Positions 63,196 through 64,000 of a stretch of 64,000 nt of DNA are shown here, in pieces. The DNA is taken from assembly GCA_050176585.1 (NCBI GenBank), contig JBFXHX010000012.1:53095-117094 (forward strand), written 5' to 3'. The translations under genes and the position numbers were made by a program. Within the stretch, counting starts at the first letter, position 1. Each line of letters opens with the position of its first letter. Source of the DNA: CAYYWP01 sp050176585 (GTDB lineage Bacteria > Desulfobacterota > Binatia > HRBIN30 > CADEER01). The notes beneath the pieces were generated by a model, which saw only the letters and a program-made list of their open reading frames with translations, searched no databases and was not told where the DNA came from.

Positions 63196-64000
63196 GTGAC
63201 TTCAACCCGCCAGGACCGCACGGGAGCGATCACTCATCGGTTCATCGAGACGAACGGCATCCGCATGCACATCGCGGAGCAAGGCGAGGGACCGTTGGTG
63301 ATCCTCTGTCACGGATTTCCGGAATGTTGGTATTCCTGGCGTAAGCAGCTACCCGCGCTGGCGGCGGCGGGCTATCGCGCGGTCGCGCCGGACCAGCGCG
63401 GATACGGCCAGACGGATCGCCCCGACGGCGTGGAAGCCTATGACATCCTGCGGCTCGTGGCAGATATCGTGGGCCTCGTGCACGCATTGGGCGAAGAGCA
63501 AGCGACGATCATCGGCCACGACTGGGGCGCGCCTGTGGCGTGGCACTGCGCGCTCCTGCGGCCCGACATCTTCCACTCACTCGGACTGCTGAGCGTGCCC
63601 TATTTGCGCCCGTCCTGGAACGACGTGCGCCCCACGGATGCGATGCGGCAGTTTGCGGGCGACGAGCAGTTCTATCAATTGTACTTCCAGGAGCCTGGAC
63701 GGGCCGAGGCGGCGCTCGAGGCCGACGTACGCAGGACCATGCGGACGGTCCTCTATGCGGCATCGGGCGACGCGCCGGCCGAACAGCGCTGGCGGCTGCT
63801 ATTCGACGCATCCGAGCGCCTCGCCGACACCGCAGCGCCGGAGGTATTGCCGGACTGGTTGAGCGAAGACGATGTCGAAGTGTTTGCTCGCGAGTTTGCC
63901 CGCACCGGGTTCCGAGGGGCGCTGAATTGGTACCGCAACATCGACCGCATGTGGGAGCTCACCCGTTTTCTGTCTGGTGCCCAGGTGCGGCAGCCCGCGG
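63196..64000 (+). CDS. Epoxide hydrolase (alpha/beta fold), 3' end beyond window
   Basis: Partial: 268 codons with no stop before the window end. GTG 63196 has GGAGG 7 nt upstream; a GTG at 63160 overlapping the dehydrogenase stop is the alternative. HGFPECWYSWR (39-49) is the oxyanion/HGxP motif, nucleophile Asp109 sits in IIGHDWGAPVAWHCA, DQRGYGQTDRP is typical, and the lid carries NWYRNIDRMWE with a candidate catalytic Tyr. The catalytic His is beyond the edge. Soluble-epoxide-hydrolase type. Confidence 0.9.
   Translation, partial: MTSTRQDRTGAITHRFIETNGIRMHIAEQGEGPLVILCHGFPECWYSWRKQLPALAAAGYRAVAPDQRGYGQTDRPDGVEAYDILRLVADIVGLVHALGEEQATIIGHDWGAPVAWHCALLRPDIFHSLGLLSVPYLRPSWNDVRPTDAMRQFAGDEQFYQLYFQEPGRAEAALEADVRRTMRTVLYAASGDAPAEQRWRLLFDASERLADTAAPEVLPDWLSEDDVEVFAREFARTGFRGALNWYRNIDRMWELTRFLSGAQVRQPA

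Overview
This is a GC-rich chromosomal window from a Gram-negative (diderm) bacterium. The outer membrane is implied by LptABC, Mla lipid transport, MlaA, a TonB-dependent receptor and several lipoproteins. The mix of a coproheme decarboxylase, ferredoxin:thioredoxin reductase, phosphatidylcholine synthase, hopanoid glycosyltransferase HpnI, long-form HPF and Cys-flanked EF-hand/dockerin-like repeats resembles uncultured deltaproteobacteria-like lineages such as Binatota. That placement is inference from gene content; there is no rRNA here. I saw no insertion sequence, prophage, CRISPR array or integrase.

Layout. Positions 1-12,200 hold a LytS/LytR-type two-component pair, coproheme decarboxylase, the EF-P paralogue EfpL, topoisomerase IV (parC and parE separated by groES-groEL), threonine aldolase and MtgA. 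Positions 12,300-19,700 hold an orphan histidine kinase, a zinc-ribbon microprotein gene, a small exported protein, ferredoxin:thioredoxin reductase, a YceH-family protein, and a complete Mla-type operon (mlaF-E-D-A-C) converging on an EF-hand protein. Positions 19,800-32,400 hold apaG, a NodIJ-like ABC exporter, acetolactate synthase, a glycosyltransferase/DUF547 pair, a hydrolase, and a long minus-strand run: metK, ahcY, uracil-DNA glycosylase, tRNA-Pro, surE, apt and a cation efflux protein.

Positions 32,489-38,077 are the conserved lptC-lptA-lptB-rpoN-hpf-ptsN-rapZ-ptsH operon, linking LPS export, sigma-54 and the nitrogen phosphotransferase system. Next come phosphatidylcholine synthase, an M48 protease, a GldA/GldF/GldG-like ABC exporter with a DUF4340 protein, a LysR regulator beside an atypical Nramp-family transporter, MutY, and HpnI.

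Positions 49,245-58,241 form a vitamin B12 acquisition locus. btuF-btuC-btuD run leftward. Rightward, a cobalamin riboswitch with its own intrinsic terminator controls four tightly packed genes: a secreted beta-propeller protein, a secreted beta-sandwich protein with dockerin-like repeats, a BtuB-type TonB receptor, and a second secreted propeller with an EF-hand pair. The arrangement parallels the surface B12-binding proteins (BtuG) of Bacteroidetes, but the proteins look different. It is the strongest candidate here for an undescribed system.

The right end has an esterase, two tandem paralogous lipoproteins with a shared C-terminal membrane-anchor motif, a zinc alcohol dehydrogenase and a truncated epoxide hydrolase. 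Several genes without a Shine-Dalgarno sequence carry a -10-like hexamer exactly 6 nt before the start codon, suggesting leaderless transcripts.
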